Source: Cunninghamia lanceolata (taxonomy: Eukaryota; Streptophyta; Pinopsida; Cupressales; Cupressaceae). Taken from it: a stretch of 64,000 bases of DNA. The number at the start of each line of letters is the position of its first letter. The first letter of the stretch is position 1. Shown here one piece after another: positions 22,786 to 37,244 of this stretch. The notes under the pieces are model-generated. The model searched no databases, was not told the origin of the DNA, and was given only the letters and a program-made list of their open reading frames with translations. Both the position numbers and the translations under genes were made by a program. The stretch is from positions 558,001-622,000 of the forward strand of contig BSBN01000495.1 in NCBI GenBank assembly GCA_027924645.1. Reading direction: 5' to 3'.

Positions 22786-24589
22786 ATCAAAAGATATATT
22801 CTACCAAAAATCATAGCCAATAAATTTACCACAATCCTTAAGTAGATCATTCTATTTTGTTTAGCTTATTGAAAATTCTACATATATTATTGGACCTATA
22901 AAATATAAGTTTGCATTTGTTTCACCTAATAGTCGACCATTATTATTATATTTGTAATAGTAGTTGGAAATTTTATTATTATTTTAAACAAGATCAAAAT
23001 TTTAGAAAATAAATTGTATTAAAAATGCATTATATTAATATGTATTTTTTATCAAATACTTTAAAATTGTGTTTCGTATAATATAAATATTTGAAATTAA
23101 ATTTACCTTTAATAAATATTATTAAATCCATAATAAATGTTGTTAATTAATAAGATTTTACATAAAAGCCAGATCAATATGGAGGTTTAATAATTAATTT
23201 GATTATCTTGTATGATCAATTATAGATTAAAATATTAATCTATAAATATTTAGAATTTATCTGCAATTTTATGTCAAACATTTTAGTAATATTTTTTATT
23301 CATTTAATCTATAGTTTTTTATATTTATTGATTTCATTTCTAATCATAAAAGCATAATATTAATTTCTCTATTTTTCATGAAATTTGATTGTATTTTTAT
23401 TTGAATTGTGATTACAGTGTGTAATGAACTTGTAATGTTGTTCTAATCAAACTTTAGAGAAGAGTAATGAAATATGAACAAATAAAATGATTAAATATTT
23501 GGAAAGTTAATTAAAATATATGTAAATAATTAATTTAGAAAATGGAGTTTGAATATATAATAGAAGTGAAATAAATGTTGCAATTAAATAAGAAGATAGA
23601 TGCATTTAGATATAATAAGATGATGGATAATTAATGTTGATATTATTCTAAATCAATTACTCACTATCATAACATTAATTTCTTTACTAGATAATAAATG
23701 TGTTAGAATTTAAAATATCACAAAAATGATGTTGATTGATCTTGAGCCCTACAAGTTTGAACATAATTTGATGTGTAAAATTGATTTTATCCAATGTGGA
23801 CCTAATATAGTAGAAAGTGGTGTCTAGAGATACCATTGAGGAGCTTCCAAATTTGATAGGTGAACAAGTTCTTTTAGATCAAACCTCTTGGTGGAAAGAA
23901 ATAATGATTATAAAAATAATGAAGATAGCATTTGGAGACATGTAAATTGCATTTACAATGATGCATATTTTATTCCTTCATTTCCCTTAGAATTGACGTG
24001 TGGTCGAATTATTTTTCTATATGATCCTTGCATTCCTCTAATATGTGTTTAAGCACACAATGAATGTATTTGAATTATACAATTTGACATAGCAACATGT
24101 CAAATGAAACATGTGTGAAGTTGGCCTACAATGATGAGTGAAAGGTGATGCGTTAGTAACGTGAGTTAACTATTCATAGGTTTGATCTTGATTTTACATC
24201 ATACAATTTGCCTTTTTACCCTTTTTATACTACACCATGCCTTCTTAGCTATTTTTTTCTACAAATAAATAAATTAGAAATATGGAGATTTTTTCTTGAT
24301 GAAGAAGTGTCTATATAGAATTTAATTAAGTTTATCACAATGTAAAATAGGTTTAAATAGATATTAAATGGGTTTACTAATTGCATCGCCATTTGATCTA
24401 TAGCACAATAGAGTATGTTGGTTGGAATAACTTTTTTAACAACTTTTGTAGCACGGTCCAAGGGTAAAAGCAAGAAGTTGAGTCCACTTTTAGTGCAAGT
24501 GTCACGGGAAAAAAATCCTAATGGGAATACGTATGTGTTTCATAAAAATGTTTAAGCACTTAGGAAAAGGAGCCCAAACCTAAACTCCC

Positions 24590-24860
24590 ACCCATATAGA
24601 ATGGGTGTCTATTCTAGTTTGCGCTCCCATTCCTAAACGAGTACCTATTAGTAATAGGTAATCATTTAGGAATGCACACCCATTCTAAAAAGCTAAAATT
24701 AGGTGACAAGCGATAAAATTGAAATGGGTGCCCATTTCTAAATGTATACGCATTCTATTTTAAAACAAGTACCCATTTCTACATGGTTACCTATTTTTTT
24801 AGAATGTGTTCCCATTATTTTTTAGAATGGGTACACATTTTAGAGTAGGTACATGTTTGA
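24590..24860. repeat. cluster of degenerate AATGGGTACCCATT-like motifs
   Basis: The core AATGGGT or its complement ACCCATT recurs about ten times with small changes (for example AGAATGGGTGTC, GTACCCATTTCT, AGAATGGGTACA). The core is close to palindromic. A related copy of the whole cluster lies at about 45395-45620 in unit 3, so it was part of the ancestral 3' flank. Confidence 0.6.
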
Positions 24861-27121
24861 TAAAATTTTAAATTTGAAACCTAAACTTTTGCTTTGGCTT
24901 TTGGCTTGGAATAGACATCAAAACCCAACCCTCAGCCTTGGACATGCAAGTACAATGTCATGGTAACTACAAGAGTAAAAGTTGACTTTGGCAATATGGA
25001 TAACAACTTTTTGTTTAGAATATTTGGATGAAATTAAAACCCATTATAGATGACAATTTCTAGTTTTTGAATATATAACTTTTCATTGTTGAACATAGTT
25101 TTCTATTTATTAATTAATTTGTAAACAAAATGACTCATAAACCTAAAATGACCTTTGATTTAATTTTTTTTTAAATGTCTAGCCAATCTAGACATCATTC
25201 TCTACATGATGAAAAAAATTCATGTTACAATTGGTTTAGTTCAAATTATGTTGGTTGTACATGAGGGGTTTTTAAAAATAAATTAGGCCTAGTAAATAAG
25301 TAATTTAAAAATCACAAAAAAAATATCCTAACCAAAATTCAACATCATACGTATCTTTCCACAAAAGGAATTAGAAAAATACTTTCATTTAGGTCAACTT
25401 ATGCTAGTCGTACACATGCATATTTTAGCCTAAAACATACCTTTTTTAAAAGACCATTTTTGTACAATACAAAACTCACTTTTATCATCTAGGTATTAAA
25501 ATAAATTATATATTTGAAAACTAGAAGCAAAACCCTACATTTCATATTTTTACACCATGTTAATATTATGTGTAAGTACTTCAAATTTTTACCCTAATTA
25601 TGACAAACTTTAATTTTTAGGAAACAAAATTCTACATTTGGCCAAAAATTGGACCCAACTTCTTACACTCACCCTCAATGGAGAAGGGAATTACTAATGC
25701 AAAGCATAGATCTAGTGGATACCATAGATAATAGACCTATTTTGATATAACAATTGCTTTAATAGAACTCTTTTGATATGGTTGATGATTTTCTTATTGT
25801 TTCAATTGTTTTATTGTTAAGATTAGTTTCAACCTACTTTTATTTAAAGCAATTTTGTTGTTTCAAAACTATTATTATGTATCGTCCATGGGCCTTAAAA
25901 ACATTATATGTACTTAGTAAACTATTGTATGCAGTCTCCTATACAAACCCTCAAAGGAATGGTGTAGTGTGTATATGTATATGTTGAAATAATCTTAGTT
26001 ATTGATATATATCAAACATAGTCTATAAGGTAAAGTTGATGTTGTGGGTTTGATTAACATACTAGTCTAAGGTAGCTAAGGATCATCTTTATTATAGGAT
26101 CATGAGGTAGGGCCTACTCACACAGTTGCACATATAGATGGTTAATTTTTTCTTTGTTTATTATTGTGTGATTTGGTTTGACTTATTTTTAAGTTTGTAG
26201 TGTGAAAAACATATTATTATAAGAATGTTTAAATTGTTTAATGATTTATCCATGATTAGAAATTATCCTATTTAGTTTGTGATTTCTTTTGCAATATATT
26301 AATGAATTACTGTTGTAATCATTATACTCCTGTAATTAGTTTTATTGGTTTGATATTTCCTATAATATTTACTATTTGTTCCTATAGCTTATTTATTTTT
26401 TACTTCCTATAGAATAGAATAGTGCAGTTCCTATATTGAGCAATAATTGCTCCTATAGCTAGTAGTTTTAATCTTTAAAATTTTTTCTTAGAATACTAGC
26501 ATTGCACTTATCTTTCCTCTATTAATAACAACTACATTCATTCATTCATTCATCTTCACTACCTATAACCCTCATGGATATAACCATTGCATCTTTCACA
26601 AGATTACACTCCTGGATTGGCATATGATCACATTAAACTTTAGTCTTTTGAATAAATGGTTATTTAACCTAAAAAGTAGATTTTATTCTACAAAGTTGTC
26701 CTATACATATCTTAGTTTTATCCAATCAAAAGGGGCATGAAAGTTAAAAATGGATTTTGATGACAGAATTTGGGGATCATTACCATAGTCCTTGGTATTA
26801 ATTTGGATCAATATTGAGTCATGAAAAAATGTATAAAGAAGGGGTAGTGATCTCAAGGTATAGACTGAATGTATAGAAATCAATGCTCATGGGGTGAAAT
26901 AGAGATGAATATGAAGTCAATGTATGGGGACTAGTGCAAACAAGGGTGAAATGAAGATGGATAGTAATCTAGACATGAGCCAAACTTAGCACAAGAGTAT
27001 GACACTTATTGATATGTTATTGCATTAATATTTCCCATCAAGGTGGGTAGAAAACTAGATGGGAAACACCATGGGTGTGCTAATTTCATCAATCTATTTT
27101 GCCATCACTTTGATGTGCATG
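24861..27121. other. AT-rich spacer, nothing recognised
   Basis: Only short chance frames are present (for example 25778-25987 and 26701-26883), with no family motif. No LTR, tRNA-like sequence or duplicated block was seen. Confidence 0.4.
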
Positions 27122-27126
27122 TGAAT

Positions 27127-28088
27127 TGATGTAGGGGCATCTTGATACACCTTGGGTCATGTTGGAAAACTTTGGTTTTTATTTTGTTTTGGCTTGATTT
27201 ATGTAAATAAGGTCATTTGAGACCATTTTGGGTCATTAGGTGCAATCTAGGCAAAAGTTGTAAAAAGTGCTCAAATATTGTCAATGTTGATGACAACTCT
27301 TAAAACTTTGATTAAAAAATAGTTGGGGGGTTAGTTGGAGGTTGGTACATGATTGAAATAGCATAAATATGCCTTGTAAAAATGACCAAAGGGTTGGAGA
27401 AGAGTTTGAACAAGAAAAACATCAATTTTGACACACTTTTTATGCATTTTTCTGTGTAATCAGACTGTAAACCTAAGGTGTATGGCCCTATATGGTACAA
27501 AATGGACCTGCAATTAGTTGGGAAAGATGGAGAATCTTTTCTTATTTTATTTTCTTTTTGTTTCAGGAGATTTCATTGAGTTTTGTGCATTTTAGAGCAA
27601 TTTTAGTAAAAACAAGCAAGATTCACCCTAGGGTTTCTAGCCATGAATAAAAAATTAATTTCTTGAGTTTTAACCAGTAGAAAATTATGAAAACTCTAGG
27701 AAAGTATTGTTTTGATGTGTGATATAAGATTTTCAAGGTTTGTAGTTGATATCTTTTGATTCTAGGGAGTTATAGAGAACTGTTCCCCTCAAAAACCTAC
27801 TAAAACAGGGCAGAACCCTAGTTTGCTTAGGGTTTGATAAGATAGATCCATGAAATCACTTGTCTGTAGTAAGATTGAGTTGTGAAGTACCCATAAACAT
27901 TGTTGAAGGTCTTGATAAACCCAAAATTCATTGTTTCATATGATTCCTTTGTTGTATGCATTTTGAGGCCATTAAAATTAGGGGTCTAGTGTAATCTAGG
28001 GTGTATGCAAATGCTGTTTGAGTCATATCATTGTATGTAGTGTATGAAAAGAGTCTTATTCCATTGAATAAGTCCTTTCTCTATATCA
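27127..28088 (+). repeat. 5' LTR of the non-autonomous element
   Basis: 962 bp, TG...CA, closely similar to 29057-30034. It lacks a segment of about 21 bp present in the other LTR near 29158-29178, where the GACCATT motif is duplicated. Confidence 0.85.
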
Positions 28089-28092
28089 TTTT

Positions 28093-28105
28093 TGATATCA
28101 GAGCC
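28093..28105 (+). promoter_or_regulatory. primer binding site of the non-autonomous element
   Basis: TGATATCAGAGCC lies four bases inside the 5' LTR and differs at one base from the initiator tRNA-Met site TGGTATCAGAGCC. Confidence 0.75.
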
Positions 28106-28193
28106 CAAAGATTTGGGCAAGGGAAGTTTTGGAAGTTTGTGTATTGCATTTGACAAGTTGAAGTGAAGAACTTGGATGCCAAAAGACTAGGTA

Positions 28194-28905
28194 GTGAGGA
28201 AAAGGAAAGAAAATCTAGGTGAGTTATCACAAGAGGAATTCAAGAAAAGAGGAGATAAAAAGATGCAGCAAAAACCTCAAAAGAGAAAGATGAAAGACAA
28301 GAGGATAAGCCTAGTTGCAAAGTTTGATAGGACAATGGGAGAGTTAGAAAAACATATTAATCTTGTATTGCAGTAGTGTCTTGAGAAAGCATCTCAAGAA
28401 AATGTTTGGCATTGGCTAATGAGAAAGAAGGTGAAGTGGACCATACAAATGATTATTCAGAAAAAGAAGGCAACAGATGGTTACTTTGAAAAGAGAAGAT
28501 GAAATAAAGGAAGAAGAGACATTTATTGACATGGGCATTAAGAAAGATCAAGATTGTCTTCAAGAAAATCATGCAAAGGTCCATTGGCAAGAGATACATC
28601 CAAGAAACCAGCAGGTTGGTAATGATCAGATAGTTGACAAGAAGATGGGTATAGCTAAGATCAAGGAAGAACCAAGAGAACAAGCACCAAGAGATAGTGA
28701 AGAGGTAAATTGGCCTCATGGTTTTTATCTAATGCATGTTGCTGATAATGTTTGTATAGGTATAGACCAAGGAGAGACTGATGAGGATGAAGACATGGAT
28801 AGTAGTAATGTGACATATGAAAGTGACATAGACTATTCGAGTCTTGCAGTTGATAAGAAGATCCTTAGGAAGATGTACAAAAAAAAGCACGAAACAAAAG
28901 AGTGA
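28194..28905 (+). pseudogene. gag-like charged reading frame of the non-autonomous element
   Basis: Two open pieces, 28194-28376 and 28477-28905, are in different frames and probably one ancestral frame broken by a stop at 28374-28376 and a shift. The first piece is basic (many Lys, Arg) and ends in a heptad-like segment, FDRTMGELEKHINLVLQ. The second is mixed, with an acidic run (DEDEDMD) near its end and a Lys-rich C terminus. There is no zinc knuckle and no match I recognise. I call it gag-like from its position after the primer site, not from a domain; it could also be unrelated coding DNA captured by the element. Confidence 0.45.
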
Positions 28906-29056
28906 AGACCAAGAATCATGGAGAAGATCAAACCAAGCATGGGGAGGATCAACAGGAGGTCAGAGAATATCTAAACATGCAGCACAATTTGAAGAAGTGA
29001 AAGAAACACCAACCATCATTTGAGATGGAACTCAAATTTCTTTTTCCTGGGGAGTA

Positions 29057-30034
29057 TGATGCAGGGGCATCCTGATGCACCTTGGGTCATGTTGGAAAAC
29101 TTTGGTTCTTGTTTTGTTTTGGCTTGATTTATGTAAATAAGGTCATTTGAGACCATTCTAAGTCAATCTAGGACCATTTTGGGTCATTAGGTGCAATCTA
29201 GGCAAAAGTTTCTCAAATATTGTCAATGTTCTAATTACAACTCTTAAAACTTTGATTAAAAAATAGTTGGGGGGTCGGTTGGAGGTTGGTACATGATTGT
29301 AATAGCATAAATATGCCTTGTAAACATGACCAAAGGGTTGGAGAAGAGTTTGAAGAAGAAAAACATTAATTTTGACACAAGTTTTATGCATTTTTCTGTG
29401 TAATCAAACTGTAAACCCAAGGTGTACGGCCATGTACAGTAAAGTACGAACCTGCAACTAGTTGGGGAAGATGGAGAATCTTTTCTTCTTTTGTTTTCTT
29501 TTTGTTGCAAGAGATTGCATTAAGTTTTGTGCATTTTAGAACAATTTTAGTAAAAATAGGCAGGATTCAGCCTAGGGTATCTAGCGATGAATAAAAAATT
29601 CATTTCTTGAGTTTTAACTGTTGGAAAATTCTGAAAACTTTAGGAAAGTACTATTTTGATGTGTGGTATAAGATTTTCAAGGTTTGGTGTTGATATCTTT
29701 TGATCTTCTAGGGAGTTATAGAGGACTGTTCTCCTCAAAAACCTACTTAAATAGGGCAGAACCCTAGTTTTCTTAGGGTTTGATAAGATAGATCCATGAA
29801 ATCACTTGTCTGCAATAAGATTGAGTTGTGAAGCACCCATAAACATTGTTGACAGTCTTGATAAACCCAAACTTCATTGTTTCATATGATTCCTTTGTTG
29901 TATGCATTTTGAGGCCATTGAAATAAGGTGTCTAGTGTAATCTAGGGTGTATTCAAGCATTGTTTGAGTCATATCATTGTATGTAGTGTATGAAAAGAGT
30001 CTTGTTGCATTGAATAAGTCCTCAGTCTTCATCA
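29057..30034 (+). repeat. 3' LTR of the non-autonomous element
   Basis: 978 bp, starts TGATGCAGGGGC and ends TCATCA, directly followed by the TGAAT target duplication. It includes an extra segment of about 21 bp compared with the 5' LTR. Confidence 0.85.
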
Positions 30035-30039
30035 TGAAT

Positions 30040-30730
30040 CCAACATAAGCATGCATTTCAAAGTATAGGGACATTCTCAATCAACATAAAAAGTAAATAT
30101 TCACTCAAGATATTATTTTTAAATAGGATATGATGATTCTTCTTGTATTCTTCTTGGTATGAGCACTCCATAAAAAAGGTCTATAAAATATAGAAAAGAA
30201 AGTAATGGGTAGCTTCTATCACTTAACCACAAATACAAGTTGCTCTAACCATCTCCAAAAACTAGAAGAGAAGAGAATGGCTAAGGAATACTATCTATTT
30301 AGAAAGTAGTATGAAAAAATCCATGTAATGCAAAAATATGATAAGAGTCTATAATGTTGCAATGTGATAAAAATCCATGTGATGTGGGCATGTCTCTACA
30401 AAATGCTATTACTCCATTTGAATATGGTCACGAGTCTCTAGATCTAACACAATACATCTTCTAAAATCCCAACCATGAAAATTGTTACTGATAATAAATG
30501 CCCACTCTAAATGGTTTTATCCAATAGATGTAAGGAATTGGAGGAGAGGTTAAAAAGACAACATACTATGAAAAGTATATAATAAATTTTATTAATAAAC
30601 ATTATACTACAAGTGAATATCAAATAATTATCATATAAACATATATAAAAATAGGGTTGAAAAGATGCCCCTTAATGGTAAGGAGACATATATTCCCTAT
30701 CATATAGCAAAGATATGCCATATAGTATAT
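30040..30730. other. spacer, nothing recognised
   Basis: AT-rich sequence with no coding motif or repeat boundary. It is the original left neighbour of the LINE insertion; without the LINE it would join 33433. Confidence 0.4.
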
Positions 30731-31084
30731 CACATAAACACAAGATATTTTTTTTTAAAATAGAAAAAGGTGAGTTACCACCCAAAGATTAAGATAGATT
30801 AAAAATATTACATAAGATTGTGGCCGAAGCCAAGTTGAGTAATAGTAAAGCATTATCAAACCTTAATGAAAAAGACGAAATGAAAAAAATGGGAAAATAG
30901 AGAAAATGTCACCCGGACGAATATAGAAAGCGGCCCACAGATCACACAACAAAAAAACTAGCCTCGAACCAAAAGACACCCCATGCCAACAACACGAGTG
31001 ACACTAATCCACCAAAACTGCCAACCACCACCCCAGGACGCCAAAAAGGCGAGCCGACTTCACATCCTCAAGCCACTGACGGGG

Positions 31085-31507
31085 CTACTGAGAAACTCTG
31101 CTCATCCAGCTCCACGGATGTAGGTGATTGAGCACCTTCGTTAGGATCCCTAGAGCATATCGAGGCATACCTGGAGCTAGATTTGATGCATGGATCCTTA
31201 GAAAATGGATGGCTATGAACACGTCCTTGATCCTCTCTAATTTTTTCTTGGTAAACATAAAACAGTAAGACTGCAACGCTACATCAATTTCATCACTACA
31301 TAGGGATTTAAGGCTACCCTGCAATGCCCTATAGACTGCTTGCTGTGGGGGAGAGGAGCGCATAGTCGTAAGATTGAAAAGGCCACCGATTAGAGCATCA
31401 CCCTGATCCATTCTATAAGAAGACATCGCCGCTTCCCACCACTCAACAGTATAGATGTTTTTGAAAAACAATCCTGCCACTAAGGCATGCACATATTCAC
31501 CATCCAT
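31085..31507 (-). other. open reading frame in the LINE 3' part, unknown
   Basis: A 140-codon open frame that starts MDGEYVHALVAG and contains GLFFKNIYTVEWWEAAM. I do not recognise it. It lies downstream of the RNase H domain within the LINE, where L1-type elements usually have only an untranslated region. Its length and mixed composition in a stop-rich region make it more than a trivial frame, but it may be chance. Neighbouring overlapping frames at 31535-32098 look like shadows. Confidence 0.3.
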
Positions 31508-32539
31508 AACCAGATCGATAATGTTTGAAAGAAGCTATGAAACCACATTTGAGAAGTTGAGAACACATCCCTTGTAACCCCTTATCCAAGCATGGCCGAC
31601 AATGTTTCTAATTGCAAACTGAATGAGGGTGTAGTCCGAATTGAGCAGAGTCATCAAGTCTGTCGCCTTAACTCTCCCACAAATCTCTGGTTCCCAGTCG
31701 AGAGCTGGGAAGAACAATCTTTGGTTAAGACGTGTATCGGCCATGGGATGAACCTTAAAAAATGAAAGGAATAGAAGCAGGAGGGCCATAGGAAGGGAAG
31801 CACAACAAAAGAAGCAACAGAGTAATGTGAGATATCGTCTAAAGTAGAGTGACAAGGAACATTACATAAGCCAAGAGCACCATAAGTAGAAGGAATAACT
31901 TCCCAAAATTGACAAAGCAAATGAAAGATGGCAAAGGACTTCAAAGACGTCATAACAACAGATAGTCCTAGTGGCAAGATATGAAGTACACTGCCCAAGG
32001 GAGGATGCTAGATAAAAACATGCGACGTGTCCTCTGTTGAAGCCCCTGGACAGAAGAGATGAATCCGTTGCGCCGCCAAATGAAAATCTAAATGCCATGG
32101 CATTTAAGGCTTGTCACCTCCCTTAAATAAGAGATGGAAATGAGATGGAATCGCAATCCCCACCTGCCCCCAATTACTTCTGAACTGCCATAGACAGACT
32201 CGATTCATTTACCCACTTATGATCTGACAAACCATTACTCCTGGCTTGTCAGTCATTGCAAGAAGGAAATAAACTGCATTTAAGATGGTGGGTGCCATTC
32301 AAACAAGCCAACTAAATGCTAAAGCCCGCCAAAATGAAACCAGCCTGTTCTTGCCACCTACTTCAAACCTTACTCCAGTAGAAGAAAGCCAACTAGGAAA
32401 ATGAACAACTTTTGAAAGAACCACGCTGGCACTAAAATGGCACCTAAAATGTCAAATGGAGGTACTGCCCACCTCGTCTACCATCTCATATGACAGAACA
32501 TTTGACAAAGAGTTCAAGTATATTTGGTTTCCAGGTGGA

Positions 32540-33416
32540 AAAGACACTGATGCGCTCTCACTCTCAATTGTTATATTTGCTAAAAGGTCTGCTACCTTAT
32601 TGCCTTCCCTTAGGGTATGGGAGATGAGATAATTATCAAAACTGAATAGGAGGGTCCCGACCTACTGGAGGATATAATTGAGTTTCCAATTAACTAAACC
32701 TCTTCCTTTGATGGCATTGATTACTGTCAGGGAGTCGCCCTCAATCCATACATTCTTTATACCTTTTTCAATCCCCGGCTGTAAACCATGAACTAATGCC
32801 CATGCTTCCGCTTCATTGTTAGTCCCTATGGGTAGTTTTGTCGATTTGGCTGCAACAATGACACCAAATTCATTTCTAATGAGACATCCTGTTCCAGACG
32901 GCCCCGGATTTCCTCGGCATGCACCATCAAAATTTAACTTGAAGAAAGGAGGGGAGGGTGGGATCCATTTTACCTAGTCTTTGTTTGTATTGGTCTTGGG
33001 AGCCCCTGAGAAACTACCCAGCCCTAAGCTCTTGACTGCTGGCCATGAGGAAAGGATAGCCACATCCCACTTGGGCCATACTGCCTTGCAGTTGTTCGAA
33101 TGTCTTAGATGTGCTACTAGTTGATCATAAAAAGCTGCTTCCAACCTATCACACACCTGGTACACAGATCTTGCTTCCTTCCTAAAAATACGAAGGTTTC
33201 TTTCCTACCATACATGCCAGATGATCATTGATGGGCCTATGACCCATAGATAGGCTAAGGATGAATTTAAAAAAGAATGAGGCCAATTCCTAAACATTAG
33301 GAACAAGGATTTAGATATAGGGCTGGACCATTTTAACTTTCTAAAGAACCAGAGCCAGCAATCTCTGCTAAAGGAGCATAAAAGCAGAATATGATCCGTA
33401 GATTCATCCTCATTTC
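32540..33416 (-). pseudogene. LINE ORF2 fragment: zinc-binding region and RNase H
   Basis: One minus-strand frame, broken by a few stops. The zf-RVT region has GNEDESTDHILLLCSFSRDC and WSSPISKSLF, ending IGPSMIIWHVW (33205-33416). A linker covers 32974-33165. RNase H follows with its acidic residues visible: Asp in FDGACRGNPG near 32945, Glu in NNEAEAWAL near 32815, Asp in IEGDS near 32740, and a final Asp in GNKVADLLAN near 32590. The reverse transcriptase and endonuclease are absent because of the 5' truncation. Confidence 0.85.
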
Positions 33417-34453
33417 CACATAAACACAAGATTTAATCAATACATATGTACGGATAATAAGGAAAGATGTGATCATGAAACCATAGAGTAGCAAATGAAT
33501 CCTCAAGGGTAAAATATGCAACAAAGGAAAGCATATAAAGGTGAAGTAGATTAGATGAGTCAAATGGATTCTCAATATTTAGAATTTTCCCTACTTCAAA
33601 CCCTACGCGAAAGGTCAAAATGTGACCATCACAGGGCCTCTCAACATTTAACGCTGGACAACACTCCGCGACCGACTTCGTGCTTTATTCTATACAAATT
33701 CAAACCAAAGTTCCTTCCGGGAAAGAGGCTAAAACAAAATTCTGAGACGATCGGAATAACTGGCCACGTGATAAATGAATGCTTGACTTGCTCTGAGAAA
33801 GAAATATTTACTGGTTTAATAGCCAGACAATGCATTGTCACGTAAAGATCATGCCCCTCTCAGACGGAAAGCGACATGAAATAGATCTTAAATTCAAGCA
33901 TCCACTCATTTTCACGGTCAGTATACAAATTTAATTTGAACAAAGTAAATTCTTGTACAGTCCAAAATGTAGGGTAAATTGAGAATCCTGATCAAACTAC
34001 AATTAGATTTACTTGTAAAAAAAAAAACTGTGATTTGAATTGAAGATTAAATATCTGTAAAACAGAAATGTTTGGAAAATACTGTTATTCTTAAACATCA
34101 TCCATTTCAATAGTCAAAATTCAATTTTGATCAATAAAAGTATTACCAAATATTTACCACTTCTTGTTGTGGATGAGGTATAAAATTGCTATTGATTGTT
34201 TAACCATTCATATTTGTCAACAACAATGAAGAAGGACTAATGTGCCATAAGAAAAACCTGGACTGACGACAAAAACAATACAGCTTTCTAGACTAATGTT
34301 CAAACATATCTTGAACAGTACCAGCTTGTCTTCATTCAAAGAGACGTAGTGGAATGAACTGGGAAAGTATTTCGACAGGTGAATTGAATCTGCCATTGAC
34401 TCTGAATCCATGGCGGCTGGTGATATGTTGACGGGAGCAGAAGATAAAAAGGA

Positions 34454-34461
34454 TATATATA
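34454..34461 (+). promoter_or_regulatory. TATA box of ACC oxidase copy 3
   Basis: TATATATA 109 bp upstream of the ATG, same spacing as in copy 1. A G-box is kept at 33765-33770. The promoter looks whole although the gene is broken, so it may still be transcribed. Confidence 0.6.
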
Positions 34462-34562
34462 GGGTCTCAGGGTTATAAACATTAGCAAGTGTTCATCTAA
34501 CTTCCCAGTTCCGCAAGTGTGTTTAGTATTTTACTCTCTTTTAGCTTTACAGAAAATAAAAA

Positions 34563-37244
<2,682 letters not shown>

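Larger units (their letters stand above)
20637..24860 (+). repeat. ACC oxidase duplication unit 2 (5'-truncated)
   Basis: Similarity to units 1 and 3 begins in intron 1 at AGAGCTTAAACTATGGG and continues through exons 2 and 3 and the 3' flank. It parallels unit 3 to its insertion site at 24485-24489, and then again 45289-45623. Promoter, exon 1 and the first part of intron 1 are absent; Tat-like gypsy pol lies there instead. The right edge is uncertain because the comparison sequence in unit 3 is cut by element E. Confidence 0.8.
27122..30039 (+). mobile_element. short non-autonomous LTR retrotransposon with a gag-like frame
   Basis: Two direct repeats, 27127-28088 and 29057-30034, start TGATGTAGGGGC or TGATGCAGGGGC and end in ATCA. 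They enclose only 968 bp. A perfect 5-bp target duplication TGAAT flanks them (27122-27126 and 30035-30039). A primer site follows the first repeat, and a purine stretch (GGGGAGTA) precedes the second. No protease, reverse transcriptase, RNase H or integrase is present. The internal part holds a charged, lysine- and glutamate-rich reading frame in two pieces. This layout fits the classes called TRIM, LARD or TR-GAG: too large for TRIM, small for LARD, closest to TR-GAG. It would need enzymes from another element to move. Confidence 0.85.
30731..33432 (-). mobile_element. 5'-truncated LINE (L1-type) with a 16-bp target duplication
   Basis: The body, 30747-33416, lies on the minus strand. It is flanked by a perfect 16-bp duplication CACATAAACACAAGAT at 30731-30746 and 33417-33432. 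The 3' end carries a short A run on the minus strand (TTTTTTTTT at 30748-30756 on the plus strand). The only ORF2 parts left are a reverse-transcriptase zinc-binding region and an RNase H domain, so the copy is truncated just before the former. A poly(A) end, variable-length target duplication and 5' truncation together are the signature of target-primed reverse transcription. Confidence 0.88.

Noticed and set aside
25778..25987. Short hydrophobic frame in the spacer
   Set aside because: Leu/Tyr-rich composition as expected from AT-rich DNA; no context or homology that I recognise.
31535..32098. Overlapping frames in the LINE 3' part
   Set aside because: Several frames overlap on the same strand and none carries a motif.
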